From: Alkaliflexus imshenetskii DSM 15055
GTDB taxonomy: Bacteria; Bacteroidota; Bacteroidia; Bacteroidales; Marinilabiliaceae
Direction of reading: 5' to 3'
Assembly: GCF_000517065.1 (NCBI RefSeq)
Contig: NZ_KI912105.1
Location: 2,490,820-2,554,819 of the forward strand
Length of the DNA: 64,000 nucleotides
The notes beneath the pieces were generated by a model. The model worked only from the letters and a program-made list of their open reading frames with translations. It made no database searches and was not told where the DNA came from. The position numbers and the translations under genes are program-made. How positions within the stretch are numbered: position 1 is the stretch's first letter; every line of letters begins with the position of its first letter. Below are positions 1 to 8,109 of this stretch, one piece after another.

Positions 1-1
1 A

Positions 2-991
2 GATGATTTTCTCAGGGTTGAACATACCTCTGACACTGATGTGTCGGATATTCTGGTTGTTAATCAGCGCTTAGACAAAAATCACTCTATTGCCTATGTG
101 CCTTATGGCCCCGAACTTGAGCCTGTGGATGGCGCCGAAGGTGTCTTTATCGAAGAGTTATCTGAATGTTTACGTGAATATTTGCCATCCGATACCATAA
201 TGATTCGTTACGACTTGTCGTGGGAGTCTTTCTGGGCACGCGATCCGGATTATTATCATGATGATGGCATTTGGGCTGGGCCACCGGATGTTCCAATGCA
301 GGAGCTACGGTTTAATTTCGACACTGTGAATTGGAATATTAAAAAGGCACACACCAATATTTTGCCGGCACACACCATTTTCCTTGATTTAACCCTACAG
401 GAGGATGAGCTTATGGCATCCATGAAGCCCAAAACCCGTTACAACATTGGCTTAGCTCAACGCAAAGGAGTGACAGTGCGTGAATTGGCGATGGAGGATT
501 TGGATGTTTGGTATGAATTGTACCGGCAAACAACAATTCGAAATGGCCTGTTTCTTCATCCGCGTGACTACTTTGAGGCGGTTCTATTGGCGCGTGCCAA
601 CAATACCGCATCTCCTGCACAGGTGAAGTTGCTGCTTGCCGAGGCTGAGGGTATGCCCTTATCTGCAATGTTTTTGGTACTTTCGGGTAAACGGGCAACA
701 TATCTTTATGGTGCATCTGCCACGGTGAATAAAAACTTTATGGCAAGTTATGCGTTGCAAAAAGAGGCCATGCTCATTGCCAAAGCACACGGATGTAAGG
801 AGTACGACCTTTTTGGTGTCTCCCCCGGACCCGATGAATCTCATCCAATGTATGGTTTGTATCGATTTAAAACAGGTTTTGGCGGCAGGATGTTTCATTC
901 GCTTGGTAGTTGGGACTATCCATTTGATGAAAAGGTGTACGGGTTTTATACGGCTCATGAAATGACGGCTGCAGGTTACCATATCCGATAA
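2..991 (+). CDS. FemAB/FemX-type peptidyl (aminoacyl) transferase, 5' end outside window
   Basis: The reading frame is open from base 2 with no stop, and the first possible start in the window (GTG at 41) lies inside a conserved-looking stretch, so the gene very likely begins upstream of the window. The protein matches the FemAB/peptidoglycan-bridge aminoacyltransferase superfamily, a double GNAT fold. The sequence KPKTRYNIGLAQRKGV is the family's typical mid-protein motif, and the end (YGLYRFKTGFGG then a conserved GSWDYPFD) matches the FemX C-terminus. Known members add amino acids from aminoacyl-tRNA to lipid-linked peptidoglycan precursors. Bacteroidota members are poorly characterised, so the substrate is unknown. 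A GNAT gene follows after 12 bp, probably co-transcribed. Confidence 0.8.
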   Translation, partial: DDFLRVEHTSDTDVSDILVVNQRLDKNHSIAYVPYGPELEPVDGAEGVFIEELSECLREYLPSDTIMIRYDLSWESFWARDPDYYHDDGIWAGPPDVPMQELRFNFDTVNWNIKKAHTNILPAHTIFLDLTLQEDELMASMKPKTRYNIGLAQRKGVTVRELAMEDLDVWYELYRQTTIRNGLFLHPRDYFEAVLLARANNTASPAQVKLLLAEAEGMPLSAMFLVLSGKRATYLYGASATVNKNFMASYALQKEAMLIAKAHGCKEYDLFGVSPGPDESHPMYGLYRFKTGFGGRMFHSLGSWDYPFDEKVYGFYTAHEMTAAGYHIR

Positions 992-1003
992 AAGTGCGTT
1001 TCT

Positions 1004-1585
1004 ATGGTTGATGGTTTGTTGATACGAAATACCGATGGCTCCAGTAGTGAACTGGAACAGGCTGTTGCGCTCCTTAATTCAGGTTTGGGAGAGGGGTATT
1101 ATACACTTAACCATATAAGTGCTGCGCTTCTGAATGAAAAGGGTTCTTTCTTGCTTGTAGCGATGTTAAATGCCGATCTGGCAGGTGTTTTTTTCGGCGA
1201 AGTATCTCAGCCTGATAAAGAATCACCGGTAATTACCAAAGTGCGCAATGCAGGCTTCGTTTTACCCACCTGCTACATTGGGTTGATGAGAGGGCTTGTA
1301 GTATCTGCAAAACATCGCAATGCCGGCGTTGGTAACGCTTTGTTTGTATCGTCAATAACTGAGTTTGTAAAACGGGATGTCCAATGTCTTGTTGGCACTC
1401 TTTGGAATCATCCCCAAAATGCCGTGGAGACGTTTTTTTTGAATACTGGATTTGCTTTTTTGGGACAAGTCACACGTTTTTGGTGGGCAGATAGTGTTCA
1501 ATACCAATTTGCATGCCCTGTTTGCGGAAATCCATGTCAATGTTCTGCTTCGATATATTTGAAGCAGAACATTGAAGCAGGTTAA
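1004..1585 (+). CDS. GNAT-family acetyltransferase with C-terminal CxxC-CxC cluster
   Basis: A 193-residue protein with a GNAT-like core: a hydrophobic strand followed by GLVVSAKHRNAGVGNALF at about residues 100-117, resembling the acetyl-CoA-binding R/Q-x-x-G-x-G/A loop, then a helix and a strand ending in FFLNTGFAFLG. At the C-terminus Cys171, Cys174, Cys178 and Cys180 form a CxxC-x3-CxC cluster that looks like a metal site. No substrate can be assigned. The gene follows the FemAB-type gene closely on the same strand. Its stop codon overlaps the stop of the convergent phosphatase gene, and its last codons contain a strong hairpin. Confidence 0.6.
   Translation: MVDGLLIRNTDGSSSELEQAVALLNSGLGEGYYTLNHISAALLNEKGSFLLVAMLNADLAGVFFGEVSQPDKESPVITKVRNAGFVLPTCYIGLMRGLVVSAKHRNAGVGNALFVSSITEFVKRDVQCLVGTLWNHPQNAVETFFLNTGFAFLGQVTRFWWADSVQYQFACPVCGNPCQCSASIYLKQNIEAG
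1539..1573. terminator. Perfect 13-bp hairpin inside the 3' end of the GNAT gene, likely bidirectional terminator
   Basis: Bases 1539-1551 are the exact reverse complement of 1561-1573, with a 9-nt AT-rich loop. The hairpin lies just before the overlapping stop codons of two convergent genes (1583-1585 plus, 1582-1584 minus). On the plus strand it is followed, beyond the stop, by the short T-rich stretch AAATTTT. Termination in both directions is inferred from position and symmetry. Confidence 0.5.
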
Positions 1586-4500
1586 ATTTTAATGCCGATA
1601 AAAACTACATCGTCCACTTGTTCCTGTTCGCCTTTCCAATTGAAGAAGGTTGCACGGATGATTTTCATCTGTTCCTTCATTGGCAGATGGTGAATGTTTT
1701 CAAGCATTTTCCGGACATTGGCAGTCATGAACTTCTTTCCGTCGGGACCGCCAAACTGGTCGGAATAACCATCAGAGAAAATGTATAAGGTGTCGTTAGG
1801 CGCAAGTTTGTACTCTATATCTACAAATTTGCTCTCGTCCTCCATTATCGAATCACCGATGCTACGTCTGTTGCCTTTGTAAGTAACCATTTCACCATTA
1901 ATAAATAGGTATACTGGTCGTTTGGCCGAGGCAAGGCGTACTTTTCCGGTGTGTCTGTCTATCTCAACCATAGAGATGTCCATTCCATCGCGAGTGGTGT
2001 CTTTCAGGTTTTTCTGGAGCAGGATTTTTATCTCCATATCCAGAAGTGTGAGTATTTGAGATGGCGCGTGCACATCGTTGCGCTTCACAATGTCGTTAAG
2101 CAAAGTTGACCCAATCATCGACATAAAAGCACCCGGCACACCATGACCGGTACAGTCGGCAGCACACACCAGATATTTATCTCTGAATGGATGGAACCAA
2201 TAGAAGTCGCCGCTTACAATGTCTCGCGGTGCAAAAAACACAAACGAGTCGTTGAATTGCTCTTCAAGCAACTCTATTGGGGGCAGAATTGAAGATTGTA
2301 TGCGTTTGGCATAGTTGATACTATCGGTGATGTCTCTGTTTTTGCGTTCAATCTCTGCTTTTTGCAGTCTCAGAATAACGGTCTGTGAGTTTACTTCACG
2401 TTGCAGGGCTTCTTTCTGCCTGCGCAAATTTCTTTCTCTGATTACGATTATAAGGTAGACCGAATAAGAGAGTACGAACAGAACTATCAGATAGAACCAA
2501 GCTTTTTTCCAAATTGGTGGCGCAATAACAATGCGAATAGAGAGTGGATCCCGGTTGTAAATACCATCGGAGTTTGATGCCCGTATCTGTAACAGGTATT
2601 CTCCGTCCGGCAGGTATTCATATTCACGGAAGGTGGTATTGCCCAGATTGACCCATTCGGCAGGAGCCGAGTCGCCTTTGCGTTGCAGCTTGTACTGGTA
2701 CGTTACATCTTTGGGATTCTTAAAGCTTATGCCGATAAACTCGAAACGAAACTTATATCTCTCACCATAAGGATAGGGAAGATCAATTAAATCCGTTGCG
2801 ACATGCTCAACACCTGATACCTTGATGGAGGTGAAATTGAGATTTGGTGCCACCCTGTTTTCAATATCTTTTTCGGGAAGATAGTTGATTACGCCCTGGC
2901 TGGATGCAAACCATAGGTTTTGGTTCTCATCGGCAACAACCTGATAAAAGTCGGCACCAAGTTCCTGTTGGTAGTCAAAAACACGGATTCTTCCGGTATT
3001 GAGGTCGATACAGCTTAATCCCGGGAAATGCGTTACCCATAAACGGTTAAATCTATCCGGTACAATGCCATAGCAGAAGTTTTTGGCGAGTCCTTCCGGC
3101 ACACCCAGATGTGTTTGTGAGTCTTCGGTGTATTTTATAACGCCTTTACCGTGGGTAGCCAGCCAGATGTTTCCATTGTTGTCAAATGTCATTCCATACA
3201 CATCGGTGGGTGTGTCGGTGATGCGGTGTACTTCAATGTTGTTGGATTCGATGCGGCAAACACCGCTGTTTTTTGGGCCTATCCAGATGTCTCCGGCAGG
3301 CGATTTGTAAACAAAATTGATGTTGTTATGCGGGAGGCCGTTTTCAGTTGTGAGATGTGTCACGGTTCGCTGTCGGGTATCCAGTTTGTAAAAGCCTCCT
3401 ATTGTTGCCAGCCATATTTCATCGCCATCACCAGATATTCCATTGATTTTTTTACCTGTTAGTGTGGACGAGTAGTAGTATGAACTAAAACTGAAAGCTC
3501 CTTTTTTTCTAAAGAAAAGGCCATTGTTGCCTGTGGCTACCCAAATAGTGCCTTGCTCATCTTTATAAAAACCAGTTATTTCATCACGTGGGAGCCCCAT
3601 TGCCACGTCGTAAAACTCAAAATCGGTAAAGCAGTATGGGTCGGCCAGAAGGAGTCCGTTCTCCAAACCAATCCATAGCTGACTGCCATCCAGAAAAACG
3701 CTTCTGGCTTTGTTGTCCTGAAAGCCAATTACCGACAGGTCATAGAATATCATGCTCTCGTTTGTAAGCGAAGATACACCGCCACCGTAGGTTGCAAACC
3801 AGTAGTTTCCCTCTGTGTCGGAAAGAATGCGCTTTACAAAATTGTTGCTAAGTCCGTTGGTCGACGAAAAGGTGAAGGAGTCGGAAAACTCCTTTTTTAC
3901 GGGGTCATAAAAGAGTTGAATTACGCCATTACCCCAAGTTGCCAATAAGAGGTGCCCTTCGTCTTTCTCTTCAATGTCCTGAATGTTTTCATATTCGAGG
4001 TTGAAATGGATACAAAGGTCGTTGTTGATAATGTGAGATGCTTTTGAAACTCCGGGGATAAAGTGAAAGAAACCTTCATCTTCTGTTCCTATCCAATATT
4101 CACCTGTAACACCTTTACGCTGTTTAATTACCGTAATTGTGGTGGAGGGTATTTCAAAAAAGCGCTCTATACTTTCAATTTTACCATCGTTGGTAACGTT
4201 TAGTTTTAGAAGCCCATCGGAGGTGCCAAGTAATACCTGATTGTTATCGAGCGGAAAAATGCTGTAATAAAGCGTGTAATCCAACTGACCCATGTCAAAC
4301 CATGTGGTTATGTTCATGTATCGGTCAATTTTCACAAATCCACTATTCTGAATAACTGCCCAGATGTTGCCATGGCTGTCCTGGTTCATGTTGCGGATGG
4401 GGCTGTTGGTACCTGGAATCTCAATGGGGGTGAAGCGTCCGTTGTTAAAAACAGAAATGTTCCCATTGTTATGCCCAATCCATACTTTCCCATCGCGAGC

Positions 4501-4776
4501 TACTAAAAGGGACATGATGAAATCATCTGCCAGCGAATCTCTTTTGGTGAACGACTCAAAACGGATACCGTCATACCTCACCAATCCTTCGCCAGTGCCA
4601 ATCCAGAGAAAACCATCCTTGCCCTGCTCCAGTGAATAGATGAAATTCTGGGGCAGACCCATATATGAGTCGTAGTGTTTGAACTGAAACGTCTGTGAAT
4701 GCGCGTTCCAGTTCATGAAAATGCTTAACAATACTGTTAATAGAAAAAACGTCACCTTTTGGGGCTGGTATATCAT
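1582..4776 (-). CDS. Two-component-propeller sensor with SpoIIE-type PP2C phosphatase output
   Basis: A 1064-residue membrane sensor. After an N-terminal signal or anchor segment (FFLLTVLLSIFMNWNAHSQ) come many Reg_prop-type blades from about residue 35 to 650, with recurring G-x-(I/L)-W-(I/V)-G/A-T motifs such as GFLWIGTGEGLVRYDG. A Y_Y_Y-like domain (about 690-760) follows, then one transmembrane helix (about 768-790, AWFYLIVLFVLSYS), a coiled coil (about 790-835) and a C-terminal SpoIIE/RsbU-like PP2C domain with the metal Asp motifs SGDFYW, ADCTGHGVPG and FSDGYSDQ. In this family architecture the propeller senses a periplasmic signal and the cytoplasmic phosphatase dephosphorylates a partner, often an anti-sigma antagonist. 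The partner is not visible here. The start overlaps the preceding gene's stop by 4 bp (ATGA), so it is the last gene of the T9SS-linked operon. Confidence 0.85.
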   Translation of the reverse strand: MIYQPQKVTFFLLTVLLSIFMNWNAHSQTFQFKHYDSYMGLPQNFIYSLEQGKDGFLWIGTGEGLVRYDGIRFESFTKRDSLADDFIMSLLVARDGKVWIGHNNGNISVFNNGRFTPIEIPGTNSPIRNMNQDSHGNIWAVIQNSGFVKIDRYMNITTWFDMGQLDYTLYYSIFPLDNNQVLLGTSDGLLKLNVTNDGKIESIERFFEIPSTTITVIKQRKGVTGEYWIGTEDEGFFHFIPGVSKASHIINNDLCIHFNLEYENIQDIEEKDEGHLLLATWGNGVIQLFYDPVKKEFSDSFTFSSTNGLSNNFVKRILSDTEGNYWFATYGGGVSSLTNESMIFYDLSVIGFQDNKARSVFLDGSQLWIGLENGLLLADPYCFTDFEFYDVAMGLPRDEITGFYKDEQGTIWVATGNNGLFFRKKGAFSFSSYYYSSTLTGKKINGISGDGDEIWLATIGGFYKLDTRQRTVTHLTTENGLPHNNINFVYKSPAGDIWIGPKNSGVCRIESNNIEVHRITDTPTDVYGMTFDNNGNIWLATHGKGVIKYTEDSQTHLGVPEGLAKNFCYGIVPDRFNRLWVTHFPGLSCIDLNTGRIRVFDYQQELGADFYQVVADENQNLWFASSQGVINYLPEKDIENRVAPNLNFTSIKVSGVEHVATDLIDLPYPYGERYKFRFEFIGISFKNPKDVTYQYKLQRKGDSAPAEWVNLGNTTFREYEYLPDGEYLLQIRASNSDGIYNRDPLSIRIVIAPPIWKKAWFYLIVLFVLSYSVYLIIVIRERNLRRQKEALQREVNSQTVILRLQKAEIERKNRDITDSINYAKRIQSSILPPIELLEEQFNDSFVFFAPRDIVSGDFYWFHPFRDKYLVCAADCTGHGVPGAFMSMIGSTLLNDIVKRNDVHAPSQILTLLDMEIKILLQKNLKDTTRDGMDISMVEIDRHTGKVRLASAKRPVYLFINGEMVTYKGNRRSIGDSIMEDESKFVDIEYKLAPNDTLYIFSDGYSDQFGGPDGKKFMTANVRKMLENIHHLPMKEQMKIIRATFFNWKGEQEQVDDVVFIGIKI

Positions 4777-5756
4777 CTTACAGGTGTTTTCGGTTTTATA
4801 CCTATGCTGTATTTATATTTTGGGATTCCACCAATTGGAATACTGTAAAACGGCATCAATTCTCCATATTGGTTTTCCAGATAAATGACCACGTTATTGT
4901 TTTTGATATTGGCACGGCGGTCTTTTATCATTTGTATGTCGAGTGAGCTGTTAATGTCGTCTTTTGTAATTTCATGGGTGCTGGTAGCCCAATTGTTGTC
5001 GCCCGATACGGCCATGCGTTCACCATTCTTTGATGGTGAAATGATGCGGATGATGCCGTCATTGTCCCAGTCGAAATTGCTTTGTTTGATTGCTACCACT
5101 CTGTCGTCAATATACGGGTAAATGTGTGAAACTTCATTTACATTGTCGTGCAATCTGAACTTGTATTTGAAATAAAACGCAAAAGCGCCTTCTATCGCTC
5201 TGTTTTCGGTGTTGCTCGTGCTAAGAAACAGGCGGTATAAATTGCCGTCGTCGCCTTCAAGGCCTTCCACCACCAACTTGAATACATAGCCACCATATTC
5301 GGGTAACAGCTCGCCCTCGGAAGGGTTAAAAGGGCCAAAAGTAAACCATCTGCCATCCCAACGGGCATCGTTGCCGAAGGTTCGCGAACCCAACAAGGTT
5401 CCGCTGCGGAAATTTCCGTCACGTTTGATTCTTCGTGCATCCTCGTGCGAACAGGCTTCCTTTCCGCCATAAACAGAAAAGTTTGTTCGGGTGTTCCATT
5501 CTCCTTTTTGCTCGTCGAGTGTGCCCCCCACATCGGGGTCAAATACCCGGATAAAGATTGGCTGAGTAAATGTTTCTGGCACCGAGAAGAAGATGATTTG
5601 AATGAAGTCGTCATCGCCCCAGGCTTTATCCCCGTCTCTTCCAAAGGTGACCAGGGCGGGGATGTTTTCATCTACCGCCGGAACCGGCTGGGCACGTAAC
5701 AACGGTGCAGCTATAATTATCAGAAATAAAAGAAGTTTGTATCTTGCTTTAATCAT
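4773..5756 (-). CDS. Secreted protein of unknown function in T9SS-linked operon
   Basis: A 327-residue protein with a clear signal peptide (KLLLFLIIIAAPLLRAQ) and no recognised domain. It is rich in aromatic and acidic residues, with stretches such as FGPFNPSEGELLPEYGGYVFKLVVEGLEGDDGN that suggest beta-strands, and FDWDNDGIIRII, which resembles a calcium-binding DxDxDG loop. It lies 11 bp after the PD40-PKD gene and overlaps the phosphatase sensor by 4 bp, so translation is probably coupled to both. Its job is likely periplasmic or outer-membrane and connected with the sensor or with the secreted adhesin. That is inferred from position only. Confidence 0.6.
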   Translation of the reverse strand: MIKARYKLLLFLIIIAAPLLRAQPVPAVDENIPALVTFGRDGDKAWGDDDFIQIIFFSVPETFTQPIFIRVFDPDVGGTLDEQKGEWNTRTNFSVYGGKEACSHEDARRIKRDGNFRSGTLLGSRTFGNDARWDGRWFTFGPFNPSEGELLPEYGGYVFKLVVEGLEGDDGNLYRLFLSTSNTENRAIEGAFAFYFKYKFRLHDNVNEVSHIYPYIDDRVVAIKQSNFDWDNDGIIRIISPSKNGERMAVSGDNNWATSTHEITKDDINSSLDIQMIKDRRANIKNNNVVIYLENQYGELMPFYSIPIGGIPKYKYSIGIKPKTPVR

Positions 5757-5767
5757 CTGGTCTCTTG

Positions 5768-7174
5768 TTAGTTTACGATTATTGTGCGGTATGAACAGAT
5801 TTGGTTTCCGTCCCAGTATGCTTCACATTTCACCCTATACTCTCCTCTCTTACGGAAAATATGATGTACGGTTTCCCCTCTGCGTCGTTCTCCATCACCA
5901 AAATCCCAAAAATATTGTACATCGGAAACATCACCAAAGCCCGAAAGTGTTGCTTGAAGGGTGATGGATTCGCCTTGTTTGGTGGTTTCAGGGAGCGTGA
6001 AGTAAACCTGCTGAGCCAGATCGAGCATCAGTTCGTAATTGGCAACAGAATAGAGTTCCTCACGTGTGACAGAGTCAATCACGTTTAACGATATCTCAAA
6101 AAAGCCCGGACCGGGGAAGCAGTGATCCACCGACTCGCCAAACCCTACGTGTCCGTCGCTAAATTCCCAGCGATACTCCACCGCAACAGAATCATTGTCG
6201 ATGGCGCTCTCCTCAAAAAAGGTGAAGCAGAAAAGATCTTCGACTACCTCGGTTGGATTGACGCAAAAGAGAATTTCATACTGAAAATGGTATATGTTGT
6301 CGATTCCGCTTCGGTTGGATGCAAAATATCCTGAGGTTTCATCATTCATAATGAAACAACTGAAATCGTCAAATTCACTGTTGATGGGGGCATTCATTAG
6401 AACGGGAGTTGACCACCCCTCTTCCTGGCGTATGGTATAGAAAATATCCATTCCGCCAATGCCTGCATGCCCGTTGGATGTAAAATATAGTTTTCCGGAT
6501 GGATGATAGAATGGGAACAATTCTCGTCCGGGTGTATTAACTGTTTCGCCCAAATTTTGTGGCTCGCTCCATCCGGCGTTTGTTCTGCGTGCAAAATAGA
6601 TGTCGGTTTCTCCATAACCGCCTCTTTTGTTTGAAACAAAAAAGAGCATGGTACCGTCGCTGCTCAAGGAGGGTTGCCCAACGGAATATTCGCCAATGGA
6701 TAATGGTATTTCAGCGGGAAGACTCCAGCCGGAAGCGGTCTTTTCAAGCAGGAAAAGTCCCAGTTGAACCTCTCCGGAGGTTTTTCTGGCCTGCCGTAGC
6801 GATTGGTTTTTTCCAAGAGTTGATATCATCTGCTGGCCGTTACCTGAAATGGTTACCGACCCGGCAGTAAGGGCTTGATTTCGAAAGGCATCAAACGGTG
6901 TGACTCTGCCGGTTTTGCCATTTGGCAGTATGGGACTTTGATATAGTTGATAAAGATGCTCGTTGTTTTGGTTGAAAACGTTTACAAACACGCTGCTCTT
7001 CCGGTTGGATATGAAATAGATGGTTGAATCGTGCACAAAAGGAGCAATTTCGCTTGAGGTTGCAGAATTGAGCTTCAACGGTGTGATGGAAATGTCCTGT
7101 GCAGCAACTGTATTACTTGTCAGCAGACCGATGAACAGTATAAACAAGGTGTAGTATATGGTTGAATTGGTCAT
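5768..7174 (-). CDS. PD40 beta-propeller and PKD-domain envelope protein
   Basis: A 468-residue exported protein with a signal peptide ending near AAQ. The middle carries WD40-like PD40 repeats, recognisable as SSDGTMLFFVSNKRGGYGETDIYFARR and YHPSGKLYFTSNGHAGIGGMDIFYT. The C-terminal third has two PKD-like domains, shown by EYRWEFSDGHVGFGESVDHCF and VQYFWDFGDGERRRGETVHHIF. PD40 proteins are common partners of PorP and OmpA-like proteins in Bacteroidota type IX secretion and gliding loci, where they act in the periplasm. Spacing is 10-11 bp on both sides, so it is an internal gene of the minus-strand operon. Confidence 0.8.
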   Translation of the reverse strand: MTNSTIYYTLFILFIGLLTSNTVAAQDISITPLKLNSATSSEIAPFVHDSTIYFISNRKSSVFVNVFNQNNEHLYQLYQSPILPNGKTGRVTPFDAFRNQALTAGSVTISGNGQQMISTLGKNQSLRQARKTSGEVQLGLFLLEKTASGWSLPAEIPLSIGEYSVGQPSLSSDGTMLFFVSNKRGGYGETDIYFARRTNAGWSEPQNLGETVNTPGRELFPFYHPSGKLYFTSNGHAGIGGMDIFYTIRQEEGWSTPVLMNAPINSEFDDFSCFIMNDETSGYFASNRSGIDNIYHFQYEILFCVNPTEVVEDLFCFTFFEESAIDNDSVAVEYRWEFSDGHVGFGESVDHCFPGPGFFEISLNVIDSVTREELYSVANYELMLDLAQQVYFTLPETTKQGESITLQATLSGFGDVSDVQYFWDFGDGERRRGETVHHIFRKRGEYRVKCEAYWDGNQICSYRTIIVN

Positions 7175-7184
7175 GGTCGGTCAA

Positions 7185-8099
7185 TTAAAAGAACTTAGGA
7201 CTCACGGTTTGTATCTTATAGCCAAAATCAAACTGGATGGATACTTCATGGCTGCCATTGTTCAGAAATCCTAAATCACCCGTTGGGTAGTCGTAGCTGT
7301 AGGCAACTCTGAATTGTGGTGACACCTGCCATCCCAAATGGGCAATCCATTCCTGATTGGTGCGATAGGTCAGACCTGTCCACACTAGTTTGTGTATGAT
7401 GATGCTTGCGGACAAATCGAGTATGGTAGACTCTTCTGAGTTGAATCTTAGCAATGCCGATGGCTGAAATGATACCGCTTGTTCGGGAGCAAATAGGTAT
7501 CCGGCAGTGATGAGAAAATCGGTTTTTGAAGGTTCGAAAAATGGAGACTCTTTCTCGAATGCACTTTTGTAAAAGAGGTCCGAAACCGAAAAACCAGCAA
7601 AGAATCGACTGTTATACCACGCTACACCAAATCCGGCCTGAGGGTCAATTTGGGTTTCATTCTCTCCAAAGGCGTCATCGCCGGGCTCTAATAGCATGAT
7701 GTCATCCCACCCCGATTTTGACGAAACAAATCCTGCATTGATACTAAATGCCAAGCGAGAGTTGTTTTCCATTCGAATACGATAGGTATATGCAGCAGAA
7801 AATCCGGTGTTTTGTGCTATGGCAAATTTCTCGTTGAAGAGAGTGAATCCCAAAGCGATATTGTCGTTTTTAAGCGGGGCATGAGCCGAAAGGAAGTGGG
7901 CATAAGGTGAATTTGGCACGTTTATCCACTGTTTTCGGTAACCGGCAAACATGGTCATTGTTTCTCGGGAGCCAGCAAATGCCGGGTTTATGGCAAACTG
8001 ATTGTGCATATACTGACTCATGGGCAGCTTTTTTTGAGCGTATCCATCCGTCTGTAACAGAATCAGGAGCAATATGGTTATGGTTAGGATGTATTTCAT
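7185..8099 (-). CDS. PorP/SprF-family outer-membrane protein
   Basis: A 304-residue outer-membrane beta-barrel of the PorP/SprF family. It has a signal peptide (ILLLILLQTDGYAQ), then the diagnostic start KLPMSQYMHNQFAINPAFAGSRETMTMFAGYRKQW, followed by amphipathic strands, ending with an aromatic C-terminus (PKFF). In Flavobacterium johnsoniae SprF is needed for secretion of the type B CTD adhesin SprB, and paired sprB-sprF-like genes are frequent in Bacteroidota. Here the gene sits 10 bp downstream of a type B CTD protein, so it is very likely that protein's dedicated partner. Confidence 0.9.
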   Translation of the reverse strand: MKYILTITILLLILLQTDGYAQKKLPMSQYMHNQFAINPAFAGSRETMTMFAGYRKQWINVPNSPYAHFLSAHAPLKNDNIALGFTLFNEKFAIAQNTGFSAAYTYRIRMENNSRLAFSINAGFVSSKSGWDDIMLLEPGDDAFGENETQIDPQAGFGVAWYNSRFFAGFSVSDLFYKSAFEKESPFFEPSKTDFLITAGYLFAPEQAVSFQPSALLRFNSEESTILDLSASIIIHKLVWTGLTYRTNQEWIAHLGWQVSPQFRVAYSYDYPTGDLGFLNNGSHEVSIQFDFGYKIQTVSPKFF

Positions 8100-8109
8100 G
8101 TTGTCCTGT

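Noticed and set aside
5192-5671. Minus-strand 159-codon frame overlapping the unknown secreted protein
   Set aside because: Out of frame inside the signal-peptide-bearing protein; the longer frame fits the operon spacing on both sides.
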